Assembly: GCA_023014485.1 (NCBI GenBank)
Contig: JAJOZX010002363.1
Coordinates: 72,501 to 136,500, forward strand
Direction of reading: 5' to 3'
Length of the DNA: 64,000 nt
Source: Bathynomus jamesi
Taxonomy: Eukaryota > Arthropoda > Malacostraca > Isopoda > Cirolanidae
Part shown: positions 19,019 through 29,132 of the stretch, one piece after another
How the letters are laid out: the number at the start of each line of letters is the position of its first letter
How positions within the stretch are numbered: position 1 is the stretch's first letter
Notes under the pieces: model-generated
The model's database searches: none
What the model was told of the DNA's origin: nothing
What the model saw: only the letters and a program-made list of their open reading frames with translations
Program-made: the position numbers and the translations under genes

Positions 19019-20181
19019 TTCTAAGCCAACTGGCTAATAATCAAACGTTCCTGTTATGTTGAAATTATGATGTGGAAGAGTGAGCAACGACTCCCTGACG
19101 AGATGTATTTCTTGAACTGATCCACAGAACAGCTGTTCACATCTTCTGAAGACTGCATGTTCCACATTTTATAGTAAAGAAATTATAAATATATCCATTC
19201 CTTTAATTATATTTTTAAAAAAGAAAAGAGCATTCGGTTTCCACGTTAAACTGTGGGTCTAAGGCGGAGTGAAAACCTTAACCGTTGTTACAATTCGGGG
19301 AAGAGCTAGTTGTTATTATTACTAAAGAGAAAAATCGTGCATTAGCATGTTTTGCGGTCATACTACCCCCGGATCAATAATCAAATGTTCCTGTTATGTT
19401 GAAATGTGGAAGAGTGAGCAACGACTCCCTGACGAGATGTATTTCTTGAACTGATCCACAGAAGAGCTAGTTGTTATTATTACTAAAGAGAAAAATCGTA
19501 CATGTTTTGCTGTCATACTACCCTCGGATCAATAATCAAATGTTCCTGTTATGTTGAAATTATGATGAGCAACGACTCCCTGACGAGATGTATTTCTTGA
19601 ACTGATCCACAGAACAGCTGTTCACATCTTCTGAAGACTGCATGTTCCACATTTTATAATAAAGAAATTATAAATATATCCATTCCTTTAATTATATTTT
19701 TAAAAAAGAAAAGAGCATTCGGTTTCCACGTTAAACTGTGGGTCTAAGGCGGAGTGAAAACCTTAACCGTTGTTACAATTCGGGGAAGAGCTAGTTGTTA
19801 TTATTACTAAAGAGAAAAATCGTGCATTAGCATGTTTTGCGGTCATACTACCCCCACATCAAATGATCCTGTTATTTTAAATCCGGTTCAATAATCAAAT
19901 GTTCCTGTTATGTTGAAATGTGGAAGAGTGAGCAACGACTCCCTGACGAGATGTATTTCTTGAACTGATTCACAGAAGAGCTAGTTGTTATTATTACTAA
20001 AGAGAAAAATCGTGCATGTTTTGCGGTCATACTACCCCCGGATCAATAATCAAATGTTCCTGTTATAAATGTTGAAATTATGATGAGCAACGACTCCCTG
20101 ACGAGATGTATTTCTTGAACTGATCCACAGAACAGATGTTCACAGCTTCTGAAGGCTGCACGCGCCACAGATCTTATAGAC
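19019..20181 (-). repeat. Repeat cluster with LINE 3'-end pieces, right arm
   Basis: Mirror of 5990-6895 with similar copy number. CCCTGACGAGATGTATTTCT recurs at about 19090, 19425, 19575, 19940 and 20095, and once more at 21382 beyond the MITE insertion. No open frame is shared by the copies. Confidence 0.7.
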
Positions 20182-20279
20182 CAGTGGTTCCCAACCTGGG
20201 GTCCGCGAAGGTAGTACTGGGGGTCCGTGAGCTTTCAATATTTCGAGAGGCTCCAATGGAAATCGTACATTTACCCACG

Positions 20280-21052
20280 GCGTCTAGGAGAATTTGTCTA
20301 AAACAATTCGTCTAAAATACAATTTGTCTAAATCAATTTGTCTAAAACAATTTGTCTAAAATAGTTTGTCTAAAATCAATTTGTCTAATAACAATTTGTC
20401 TAAAATACAATTTGTCTAAAAATAATTTGTCTAAAATACAATTTGTCTAAACAAACAATTTAATATAATATGGCATACAAATTGTTGCCTGATGTACAAT
20501 GCTATTTATTACTTGCCACGCCCCATCTTAAAAGGTTACCTCTTGTGCGGAATAGTACATCGAAATAGTTTGTCTAAAAGTTTGTCTAAAAATAATTTGT
20601 CTAAAATACAATTTGACTAATAACTGAAGATAACTAGAAATGCATTTGTCTGCTTGATAAATTTGGAGTGAGGATGAAAAGATTGAAAATGGGTTGATTT
20701 TATTTCATAATATACCTAACCTAACCTAACCTAACCTAACCGGGTTATGGGTTCCGGGATAACTGATTTCGATGTACTATTCCGCACAAGAGGTAACCTT
20801 TTAAGATGGGGCGTGGCAAGTAATAAATAGCATTGTACATCAGGCAACAATTTGTATGCCATATTATATTAAATTGTTTGTTTAGACAAATTGTATTTTA
20901 GACAAATTATTTTTAGACAAATTGTATTTTAGACAAATTGTTATTAGACAAATTGATTTTAGACAAACTATTTTAGACAAATTGTTTTAGACAAATTGAT
21001 TTAGACAAATTGTATTTTAGACGAATTGTTTTAGACAAACTCGCCTGATTCG
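20280..21052. mobile_element. Foldback element with minisatellite arms and 9-bp target duplication
   Basis: TTACCCACG is duplicated at 20271-20279 and 21053-21061. Each arm starts with many copies of a roughly 15-16-bp unit (AATTTGTCTAAAATAC) followed by a unique inverted segment containing CCTCTTGTGCGGAATAGTAC. The loop (about 20580-20765) contains a CCTAA run. Long satellite-like inverted arms and a 9-bp duplication recall foldback/Mutator-type elements. No transposase is encoded. Confidence 0.8.
20715..20741. repeat. Telomere-type (CCTAA)5 run
   Basis: Five perfect CCTAA units plus CC, the complement of the arthropod telomere repeat TTAGG. It sits in the loop of the foldback element, so it is interstitial and not a chromosome end. 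Confidence 0.8.
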
Positions 21053-21489
21053 TTACCCACGATAAGGGCGCTCAGACTAAAATTTCAAGTTTCCTTCCTC
21101 TTGGCTGGAATTATTAATACTTTTTTAATATGCTGTATTTTAATTGCATACTCTCTTATATGTCCTTTATTTGATAGTGAAAAATGAGAAAACGAGTTAA
21201 TTATTAGTTAATAAAAACAGTTTGTTTGGTAGACGGAATCTTTCAAAAACATGGGGTCCGTGGGAAAAAAATAAAAATAAAAGGGGTCCTTTGTGGTGAA
21301 AAGGTTGGGAACCACTGTTATAGACAATGCAGGTCCTGTATATGAGCTTTAATTATCTCGATGAAATAGTGAGCAATCATTCCCTGACGAGATGTATTTC
21401 TGAATCCACGTTAAACTGTGGGTCTAAGGCGGAGTGAAAAGCTTTCCAATTCGGCGAGAAAGAGTTAATTATTATTACTACTGTAATTT

Positions 21490-21496
21490 GTACCAT

Positions 21497-21533
<37 letters not shown>

Positions 21534-21578
21534 TCCTTTATTTATTTTAAAAGAATGAACAAAACTCTCTCTCTTTCT

Positions 21579-21626
<48 letters not shown>
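21490..21626. repeat. (AT)n microsatellites, right arm
   Basis: Two TA runs separated by a copy of the TTTATTTTAAAAGAATGAAC segment. This is the single right-arm counterpart of the duplicated block at 5530-5935. Confidence 0.85.
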
Positions 21627-21635
<9 letters not shown>

Positions 21636-22849
21636 AAGAAAGAGAAGGTGTACGCCTGGTGTGAATGAATTCAAAATGAATCTATAGTTTCATTGGTACG
21701 TTTTTATTTCCCACTAACTGTGTACACGAGATAAGTGTACGCATGGTGTAAATGAACTCTGGAGCTGTTCTTTTTGCAGACGTTTATACAGAAAACACGT
21801 AATTACATTCAATTGTTAGTACTTTCAGGTTTGCCCACCTCATCCACCTTATTTCTTTCGCTGATTATTATTTAATATAATTTTGTGTATATCTTTCAAT
21901 AACAGAGATGTTATCTAAGAATATGACACCATACAAATTACGCGTAAATAAAAATATAAAACATTTTCTTCGCTTCGAGAATGTGTCTCATTGTAGAAGT
22001 AATAACAACAACAAAATTAAGAATTGGAGTGAAGCGAGGTTTATCCCGAGTAGACTGGAACAAAGGTCAAATTGCGGTCATTTCAAAAAGACCTCTGGGC
22101 AAACAGGTGTGATTCGAGTCGGGAATCGTTTCCTCGTGTGTGTGTGTGTGTGTGCACGATTTGTTCATTCGTTTATTATATATATATACAAGCACAGATG
22201 GGGTGAGAAGTTTGGGGGGAATGAGTTGTGTTTCGAGTTGACAAGATTCTCGGAAATCCTTTCCTCGTGAAAGGAAAAAACAGCGCTTAATGATTAATTT
22301 CTTATATTGAATAATTAATTTCTTATAATAATTGATTCTCCCAAAAGGAGAAAATTCATTTGTTTTAAATTATTTAGCTTCATTTGATTTAAATTAATAT
22401 ACGTTTGCATTTTTTTTCTGATTTTCATTCACATGATATGTACAGAGGCGTGTGTGTGTGTGTGTGCGTGTGTGTGTGTGCGTGTTTGTGTGCACGACTT
22501 GTTCATTCGTTTATTATATATACAAGCACAGATGGGGTGAGAAGTTTGGGGGAATGAGGGAGGAGGGGGGACGACCGTGTGTTTTGAATTGTCGTTTATT
22601 TCAACTTTCTTCGTAAGGTTTCTTTTCCTTTCGTTTTTCCCACTGTTATTCGTGCCTTAATTGTGATATTTATAATAAAATAGGAATTAAGTGATTTATT
22701 GTGTAAAGAGCGTGTGTTTAAATTATTTATTTAATAAACAGATGAATCTTCTTAATTCCAACAATTAAAAGAAATTCTGTATTGATTAACTACCATCATA
22801 TAAATATATTGTGGTATTTTGATTAATATATGGTTTAATTTAATAAATA

Positions 22850-22945
22850 TTGCTATCTGGCAACTCAGTCTTCTATTAAATACATGGCGCTATCTGGCAA
22901 CTCAGCCTTCTATTAAATACATGGCGCTATCTGGCAACTCAGCCG
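22850..22945. repeat. Tandem 38-bp repeat with TCTGGCAACTC motif
   Basis: About 2.5 units of GCTATCTGGCAACTCAG plus TCTTCTATTAAATACATGG just upstream of the outward TATA box. The left arm has 1.5 units. Confidence 0.7.
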
Positions 22946-22956
22946 GATTAGAGGTC

Positions 22957-22963
22957 TATAAAA
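22957..22963 (+). promoter_or_regulatory. Outward-facing TATA box, right arm
   Basis: TATAAAA in the context GGTCTATAAAAGAGCGAG is followed about 30 bp later by two strong stem-loops (22994-23029). Transcription would run outward, away from the palindrome centre. The arrangement of a TATA box, a short GC-rich leader and hairpins resembles an LTR or viral promoter region, but no LTR boundaries are visible. Confidence 0.5.
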
Positions 22964-22993
22964 GAGCGAGAGGCTGACGACGGAGTCATACAA

Positions 22994-23029
22994 GCTCGGC
23001 TCCCAGCCGAGCAAGGACCTCTGGTCCTT
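22994..23029 (+). other. Two abutting perfect stem-loops, right arm
   Basis: GCTCGGCT (22994-23001), loop CCC, AGCCGAGC (23005-23012) forms an 8-bp stem. It is followed directly by AAGGACC (23013-23019), loop TCT, GGTCCTT (23023-23029), a 7-bp stem. Both are perfect, have 3-nt loops and abut each other just downstream of a TATA box, so they would sit in the 5' leader of an outward transcript. Confidence 0.6.
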
Positions 23030-23194
23030 TCTCTTTCTGGCCCTTTGGGAAAACCCCTTAGAGGCCTCTTAGGTTAGGGATAACCCTTTTGGGAAAATAG
23101 CTTGGGGGAGAACTCCGCCTCCAAGTTGCATGCCATTGCAATCGGCAACAAAGGCCGATACTCTCTCTCCCCTTCAGGTGTACCCTCCCCCCTT

Positions 23195-23236
23195 GGCTCC
23201 TTCTAAGCCAGCTGGCTGATTCAGCCAACTGGCTGA
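23195..23236. repeat. Direct repeat at the right edge of the palindrome
   Basis: AGCCAGCTGGCTGATT is followed at once by AGCCAACTGGCTGATT. Related copies occur at 1-16 and, with AATAATC, at 19024 and 6889. These may be remnants of the ends of the original duplicated unit. Confidence 0.5.
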
Positions 23237-23364
23237 TTAGGAGCCTATAAGACAACGCCTACTCGGCTGAAGTCTTAATATGCACTTGGCTCCTGCCAGG
23301 TGAACACCTCTCCTCCTTCTTTCTCTTGGGGGATAACGCCGCCTCCAAGTTTCCTTGTTGTACC

Positions 23365-23515
23365 TGCAGCATCCCCCACCCCCCTTTGCAACTTTCGGGG
23401 GAAATTTGTTTATTTTTGCAACACCCCACCCCCCTTTGTAACATGTTGCATAACACCCCCGCCCCCGTTTGCAACACCCCAACCCCATTTGCAGCATTGC
23501 AACATTACGTAATAA
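23365..23515. repeat. C-rich minisatellite
   Basis: Imperfect units of about 30 bp built on CACCCCCCTTTGCAACA, with strong strand asymmetry (C on the plus strand). The open frames across it are Pro- or Cys-rich and look non-coding. Confidence 0.6.
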
Positions 23516-24298
23516 TTTGCAGCAATCCTGCACTCTAACCTTTTGCGGCTATACTACTGATGTTGACTATGGAAACGTCCAGAGTCCTGAACATAGGTTA
23601 TCCTTGTTTGGTAAATTTAACACATTGTGCTTTGTCAAGACCATAGTTCTGGTACGATCTAAGGTCACAATGACTGAAATGGCAGTGAAGCATGCTGATA
23701 TTGACATGAAATTAGCGTAAGACCTAATACTTTTTGTCTAAATATATGCAATTTGCAAACTCATCTAAAGTGTATAATTATAGTCAGTTGTGAGATGAAA
23801 TAAATCTTCAAACTACTTTTGCCGTGTATATATATATATATATATATATAATCTTGTTTCATGATTATGCTAAGAAACTAGGCTGTGGCGGGGTTATCTA
23901 GCTATGTTGCTCAACATAATACTTAAACATTAATTAAAAATCGGCTGTGATGTCCGGTGCAATAAGGAAAGCAATAAGAGAGAACTTTATAAATTTTAGA
24001 CAATGAGGAAACCTGTAAACTGTAGAGAGACTTGCTTGGTAATATATACGATGCCGGCAGGAAGGAGGGGCCAATCGCGAATCTCCGAGGCTACTGAAAT
24101 TACACCTTTTTGAAAAGACTGTGTAGTGTGTAAGATGCATGCATGTGCAGTAAGGAATATAGTGAGAAGCGCGTGTTTGAGAGTATGCTAGACTGCTCGG
24201 TAGACGAGACATGTAAAAAGGCCAGGTGAGGAGGACAGTGATGGGAGAAACAGGGTTCAGACACTTCCTGTCTTCTGTTGGAATGCCACATACAAACT

Positions 24299-24310
<12 letters not shown>
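23516..24310. other. No recognisable feature
   Basis: Non-repetitive sequence with a (TA)n run at 23827-23851. A frame at 23469-23720 ends in MTEMAVKHADIDMKLA but has no known relative and starts in the C-rich repeat. I see no gene. Confidence 0.4.
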
Positions 24311-24355
<45 letters not shown>

Positions 24356-24358
24356 AAA

Positions 24359-24610
24359 CACAGACCGTGCATGGAACAAGGAACTCTTCTGGGAAAATTA
24401 AATCCACTATAGTCCGAATAAGTAATGGTAAATGACAAATACCATAGTTTTTTTCCTTTTTCATGATTTTAGCCCGACGTGGGCAACGGGTCTCTCGCAA
24501 AGAGATCCCATAAATATAGCTTCCCTCACCAGCTATCTGCAAAGCAGACAGGATCCAGCTTTGGGACGTGGATCTAGGGTTTAAAGCAAGCCTAGATCCC
24601 TACACATTTA
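24359..24610. repeat. Dispersed repeat, copy 1
   Basis: Direct copy of the left arm of the palindrome at 24911-25319 (shared: CAGACCGTGCATGGAACAAG, CCCGACGTGGGCAACGGGTC). It is preceded by (AT)n (24302-24352). Confidence 0.85.
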
Positions 24611-24845
24611 AAAGGGCATATCTCGGCGAAAAAACAAAGAAAAAGTGAGAGGAAAGACAGAGGAAAAAGAAAGGGTGGAGGGGACAATCGAAGTGGAAAA
24701 AGACCAAGGATGACAAGGACTGCAAGGTCGAGCCCTATCATCCTTGGGTGCTAGGGCCGGGAGGGCGCACGTGAAACCTCCTGGAACAAGCACGTACAAA
24801 CGAGCACAAAGAGCACTCAAGAGCACGAGCTTAGAACCCCCTTGC

Positions 24846-24878
<33 letters not shown>

Positions 24879-24910
24879 GAATTAACTCAGAATGGTCCCC
24901 TGAGGTTTTT

Positions 24911-25739
24911 TATGATACTCACAGACCGTGCATGGAACAAGGAACTCTTCTGGGATAATTAAATCCACTATAGTCCGAATAAGTAATGGTAAATGGCAAA
25001 TACCATAGTTTTTCTTTTTCATGATGCTAGCCCGACGTGGGCAACGGGTCACTCGCAAAGAGGTCCCATAAATACAGCTTCCCTCACCAGCTATCTGCAA
25101 AGCAGACAGGATCCAGCTTTGGGACATGGATCTAGGCTTTGAAGCAGCCTAGCCCTGCTACATTTAGAACCTCAATATAAGCAAAAGACTCGCTGCCTTC
25201 ACGTCAGATTGAATACATCAAAGAAAAAGGGGTAACTATTATATTTTAAGCCAAAAACCAAAACTTAAACCTCAACTGGCAGAATTGAGCGTCCACTTTT
25301 CAAGGCACATAACATGTCCGTTTCAAGATGGGACATGTTATGTGCCTTGAAAAGTGGACGCTCAATTCTGCCAGTTGAGGTTTAAATTTTGGTTTTTGGC
25401 TTAAAATATAATAGTTACCCCTTTTTCTTTGATGTATTCAATCTGGCGTGAAGGCAGCGAGTCTTTTGCTTATATTGAGGTTCTAAATGTAGCAGAGCTA
25501 GGCTGGTTTAAACACTAGATCCATGTCCCAAAGCTGGATCCTGTCTGCTTTGCGGATAGCTGGTGAGGGAAGCTATATTTATAGGACCTGTTTGCGAGTG
25601 ACCCGTTGCCCACGTCGGGCTAGCATCATGAAAAAGAAAAACTATGGTATTTGCCATTTACCATTATTTATTCGGACTATAGTGGATTTAATTATCCCAG
25701 AAGAGTTCCTTGTTCCATGCACGGTCTGTGTGTATCATA
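24911..25739. repeat. Palindromic repeat, about 409-bp arms
   Basis: Arms 24911-25319 and 25331-25739 pair around an 11-bp spacer. The innermost bases are AACATGTCC/GGACATGTT. Small differences between the arms (for example around 25130 against 25510) show it is not a read artefact. The outer two-thirds match the repeat at 24359, and both ends abut (AT)n. Confidence 0.9.
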
Positions 25740-25790
25740 TATATATATATATATATATGCATTTAACTGCAATGACCACGCAGTATATAA

Positions 25791-25952
25791 ATGAATAGAA
25801 ACGACGTAAATAAGGAGCGTCTCTGCACACGGGGAAGAGAAATAACGAATAAATGAAAAATGAGGCGAACCGGTTCGCCTCATTTTTCATTTATTCGTTA
25901 TTTCTCTTCCCCGTGTGCAGAGACGCTCCTTATTTACGTCGTTTCTATTCAT
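25791..25952. repeat. Perfect palindrome, 81-bp arms, no spacer
   Basis: The centre is CGAACC|GGTTCG at 25871/25872, and every base of both arms pairs. It is flanked by (AT)n on the right and a near-AT tract on the left. Confidence 0.95.
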
Positions 25953-26371
25953 ATATATATATATATATACATATTTAAACTTCGACTTGTGTAAGTATGC
26001 ATGGCGGGTTATTATGAATCAGAAGTTATAATGAGATCGATGTACAGTTCCCTCGAATGATCTGTTAAATAATTTTAAATTAAATGTTAGGGCTCACTTA
26101 CGTCTTCGCAGAATCTAAGATCGCATGTTGATACAACTTTCAGTTTTACGTTTTTAATACAGGTGAAAAAACGTATGCTGCGTTCTATAGGTACATATAT
26201 TAGGATTGAAGGTATTTTTGTGGCCATTTGTACAGAAAATGATGTTTTTTATACGAGATCTGATATCATAAAGTATTAAATTATAACATTTTAAATGTTG
26301 TATGACGGTGGGCTTCAGTTTGTAAAGACATGTTTGGTACAGTTAGTGACAAAAACAATAAGCATGTACAG
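25953..26371. other. No recognisable feature
   Basis: AT-rich sequence with a (TA)n run at its left edge. It ends in the target site ATGTACAG of the next element. No gene seen. Confidence 0.4.
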
Positions 26372-26851
26372 TAGGGTGGCCCACTTTTCAATTTTTTTTT
26401 TAAAGTATAGGTTATCGTAGTTTTTCCCATTATTTGGCACTATACTAGCACATTGGTACCATTTTTACAAAAATTGATCAATATTTAGGGGTCTCGCATT
26501 GACCTTGAAATTACGAGTTTTTTTTTAAAAATGCGTACTTTTTAACTTTTTACTGAATCAAGATAAATCATTAAGTAGGGATGTTTTCTGAATCCGCTTG
26601 ATGAGAGAAGTCGTTTGGTGTGCCTTCCAATGTCATACGACTAACGGTTTAAAAGTTGTGCCTGTATACAGGTAATACCAATGTGCTAGTATAGTGCCAA
26701 ATAATGGGAAAAACCACGATCACCTATACTTTTCAAAAAAATCAGCAAATAGCAGACAAATAAGGAAGAAAGAACCAATAACTTAAACAATCACGTTTGC
26801 ATTGTATTGACCACTATCACACGTCACTGGCTGCAACGTTGTCCCTCTGTG

Positions 26852-27313
26852 CTATGTCATCGTGGCGAGTGATGACTTTTTGAAGTCGCCGAGCTCTTTC
26901 CGGTTCTTTTCCACCACTTGCAGAAGATCCTGCAGCTGTGCCTCGTCCTTTGTGACCGTGTTCGCATAGTCTTGTATCAGTTGGACTCCTCTTTCAGCGA
27001 CGTCATTGGTGACCTGGAGATTAGAGATCACATCCTTCAGACGACAAAAGTCCTCGTTCTCGTCCCACTTATCAGTTGGCAGGGTGAGCCACGAAGACCC
27101 ATACATCTTCAGACCTGCAAATAAGAACCAGGAGGACTCGTCGATCAGGTCGGGGAGTAGCGTCATCTCGTCGACTGAGACGTTCTCGTATGTGAAGTCT
27201 TTGGGTACAGGGAGGTGGGACAGCTTGGCGGTGCTCCGCCGTTCCAAGGAAGTTCTGAAACACATGCCATATATTTCAATTTCATGGTTGTAAAGTAACC
27301 TATTTTTGTTCAC
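26852..27313 (-). pseudogene. hAT-like transposase A, C-terminal part
   Basis: LKDVISNLQVTNDVAERGVQ and DLLQVVEKNRKEL match the C-terminus of element C (VVDKLQVVNEAAERVVK, EVLQVVENDRLRV). Together with the N-terminal piece, this shows one gene with its catalytic core deleted. Confidence 0.7.
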
Positions 27314-27656
27314 ATTCAGTTCTCTTTTTAATTGACATTATGCTTCATGAATCTCATTACTAAATTGATAGCTATGAAAACTTAATCAACTGACCTTGAC
27401 CATTTTGCCATCCCAGTGGACAACAGTGTGCCTCGGTGGCGTGAAGGAATCCTTCACACCGTCGCCACTTCACGGCGATGTGACACTCTTCCCCGGCGAG
27501 CCGTTTCTTTCGAGATGCTGAACTGATTGAGGTCTGCTGGTGGATCCGCCGAACGTGTGATAGCAGCCACAATGCTTACTACCTATGTAGAGAATGGAAA
27601 ATGGAAAGGAAACTGTCAAGAATACATGTGGGTTACGGGACACTTTAAAACTGACG

Positions 27657-28479
27657 CTATCGATGAATACTATACACAATACGCACCTGATTATTGGACA
27701 TGCGGAAACGATCAGCCACTTCCATGACAACAGGTGCATTAAGGATGCTGCGAGGAAGATTGACAGACACACTTGGCTCTTTCGGCAGGGGGAACGCTAG
27801 TTCTGTCTCCGACTCTCCTGACATGCCAGTATCATCATTCTCCATGGCCTCATCTCCGGTTTCGTATGCACACTTTGAGGTTTGCGGCTCCTGGCGAGGA
27901 CGTTTTCTTCCTTCCTGTAGCTTTCTTTTTACAGCGAAAACTTTATCGTTCCCGCTCATCGTTGCCACCCGAGGACCACGTTGATCGAGGTAGAAGTCAA
28001 TGTCGGACAGCAGTCGATTCTTCTTTATATCTTCGACAGCGTCAGATGCTCCGATATCCCACAGCTTGTCCACACTGTCCGAAAACTTCTGCCGTTTTCC
28101 TCCGGCGTCAGTTTCTCGTTTTCTGCTCTTTTGGAGTAAGTGCCACTCTTTCCACAATGCCTCTAGCTTCCGTTCGCAGTTGAGCTTTGTGATTGTTTTA
28201 ATGCGAGCCATGTTCCAAAACTTTAAGACGTTGTTTACGGTTTCTTTGAATGCGTCTTTCCTGTTAGCAGTGTACTGGATAACACTGAAGAAGTATTGCA
28301 AAACCTGCCGTGTTGTTGGCAATTTGCTACCACTGATGGAGGACGACGGTTGGCCAACTAAAAAAATTTCCGAGGCCGATCTTAGAGAAGGTAGCGATGT
28401 TATTTTCGCCTTTCCTTTTGATGACTCTCTATTTGTAGCTTCAAGAGTTCTTCCAGTTATGGTTGCCATCGATTTGTCC
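27657..28479 (-). pseudogene. hAT-like transposase A, N-terminal part
   Basis: Matches the N-terminal exon of element C in layout: KLPTTRQVLQYFFSVIQ corresponds to KLPTNRQVLLCLLANLR, then a coiled, Lys/Arg-rich linker and an acidic stretch, then a region ending VNLPRSIL. The start is set at MDKSMATITG (28479); an in-frame Met lies further upstream. The next conserved piece (VHWDGKM, first catalytic Asp) sits at about 27395-27430 after a frameshift. The central second Asp and C-x2-H region is missing. Confidence 0.65.
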
Positions 28480-28992
28480 ATGACAAAGGATGAGGAACTC
28501 AGACAGAATTTCAAAATGTTATGATCTGCAAAAAAAGAAATAGGTTAGGTACCTGGCACAGGCATAGTGCATTTTCTAATTGCCTATATACATTATACAT
28601 TCCGCCCGGGTATGGTGACTCATTTTTTTGAAAAGTATAGGTGATCGTGGTTTTTCCCATTATTTGGCACTATACTAGCACATTGGTTTTACCTGTATAC
28701 AGGCACAACCTTTAAACCGTTAGTCGTATGACATTGGCAGGCACACCAAACGACTTCTCTCATTAAGAGGATTCAGAAAACACCCCTACTTAATGATTTA
28801 TCTTGATTCAGTAAAAAGTTAAAAAGTACGCATTTTAAAAAAAAAACTAGTAATTTCAAGGTCGATGCGAGACCCCTAAATATTGATCAATTTTTGTAAA
28901 AATGGTACCAATGTGCTAGTATAGTGCCAAATAATGGGAAAAACCACGATCACCTATACTTTTCAAAAAAATTGAAAAGTGGGCCACCCTAA

Positions 28993-29132
28993 TGTACAGT
29001 GCTTACAATAAGTCTCGCGCGTCTGTCTCGTCCCAACCTAGTCTGTTAGGTATAAAATGGGCGGTCTTTATGGCAGCGGAGGTGTGTTCGGATTGGTGCA
29101 CATAATTGCTCTAACACAATCAATGACGTCCA
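28993..29132 (+). repeat. Inverted-repeat partner 1 (partner at 36324-36464)
   Basis: About 140 bp starting ATGTACAGTGCTTACAATAA and containing TAGGTATAAAATGGGCGG, mirrored 7.2 kb away. The TATAAAA followed by an ATG frame (MGGLYGSGGVFGLVHII) looks like a promoter plus the start of a short ORF, but the frame soon ends. Confidence 0.8.

Larger units (their letters stand above)
20182..21317. mobile_element. hAT-type non-autonomous element carrying a foldback element
   Basis: Ends CAGTGGTTCCCAACC and GGTTGGGAACCACTG. TTATAGAC is duplicated at 20174-20181 and 21318-21325. The left arm (around 6089) has the empty site. About 360 bp belong to the MITE; the rest is the inserted foldback. Confidence 0.9.
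15683..23220. repeat. Right arm of giant inverted repeat
   Basis: This is the mirror of 1-15283. It carries the intact copy of every ORF in the A-F block, plus two hAT-type MITEs (18827-19018 and 20182-21317) and a 41-bp minisatellite (about 18690-18800) that the left arm lacks. Different insertions in the two arms and scattered substitutions argue against a fold-back sequencing artefact and for a real duplicated locus. The arm may extend a little beyond 23220, because the pairing base lies outside the window. Confidence 0.95.
26372..28991 (-). mobile_element. Internally deleted hAT-like element A with very long TIRs
   Basis: Ends TAGGGTGGCCCACTTTTCAA and complement, with 8-bp ATGTACAG duplicated at 26364-26371 and 28992-28999. 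Inverted repeats reach about 380 bp inward (26372-26750 against 28600-28991). Within each, a block starting AGTATAGG and ending ACTAGCACATTGGT occurs at both edges in opposite orientation. The transposase gene has lost its middle. Same family as B and C at 37718-44109. Confidence 0.85.

Noticed and set aside
20715..20741. CCTAA run as a chromosome end
   Set aside because: Only five units, lying inside a foldback element with ordinary sequence on both sides.
20280..21052. Regular AATTTGTCTAAAATAC repeats as a CRISPR array
   Set aside because: Repeats are contiguous without unique spacers, are mirrored, and the genome is eukaryotic.
1..23220. Palindrome as a fold-back sequencing or assembly artefact
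   Set aside because: The arms carry different insertions with correct target duplications and scattered substitutions, which a read artefact would not create.
23469..23720. 83-aa frame after the C-rich minisatellite
   Set aside because: Starts inside the repeat and has no recognisable relative; too weak to call.
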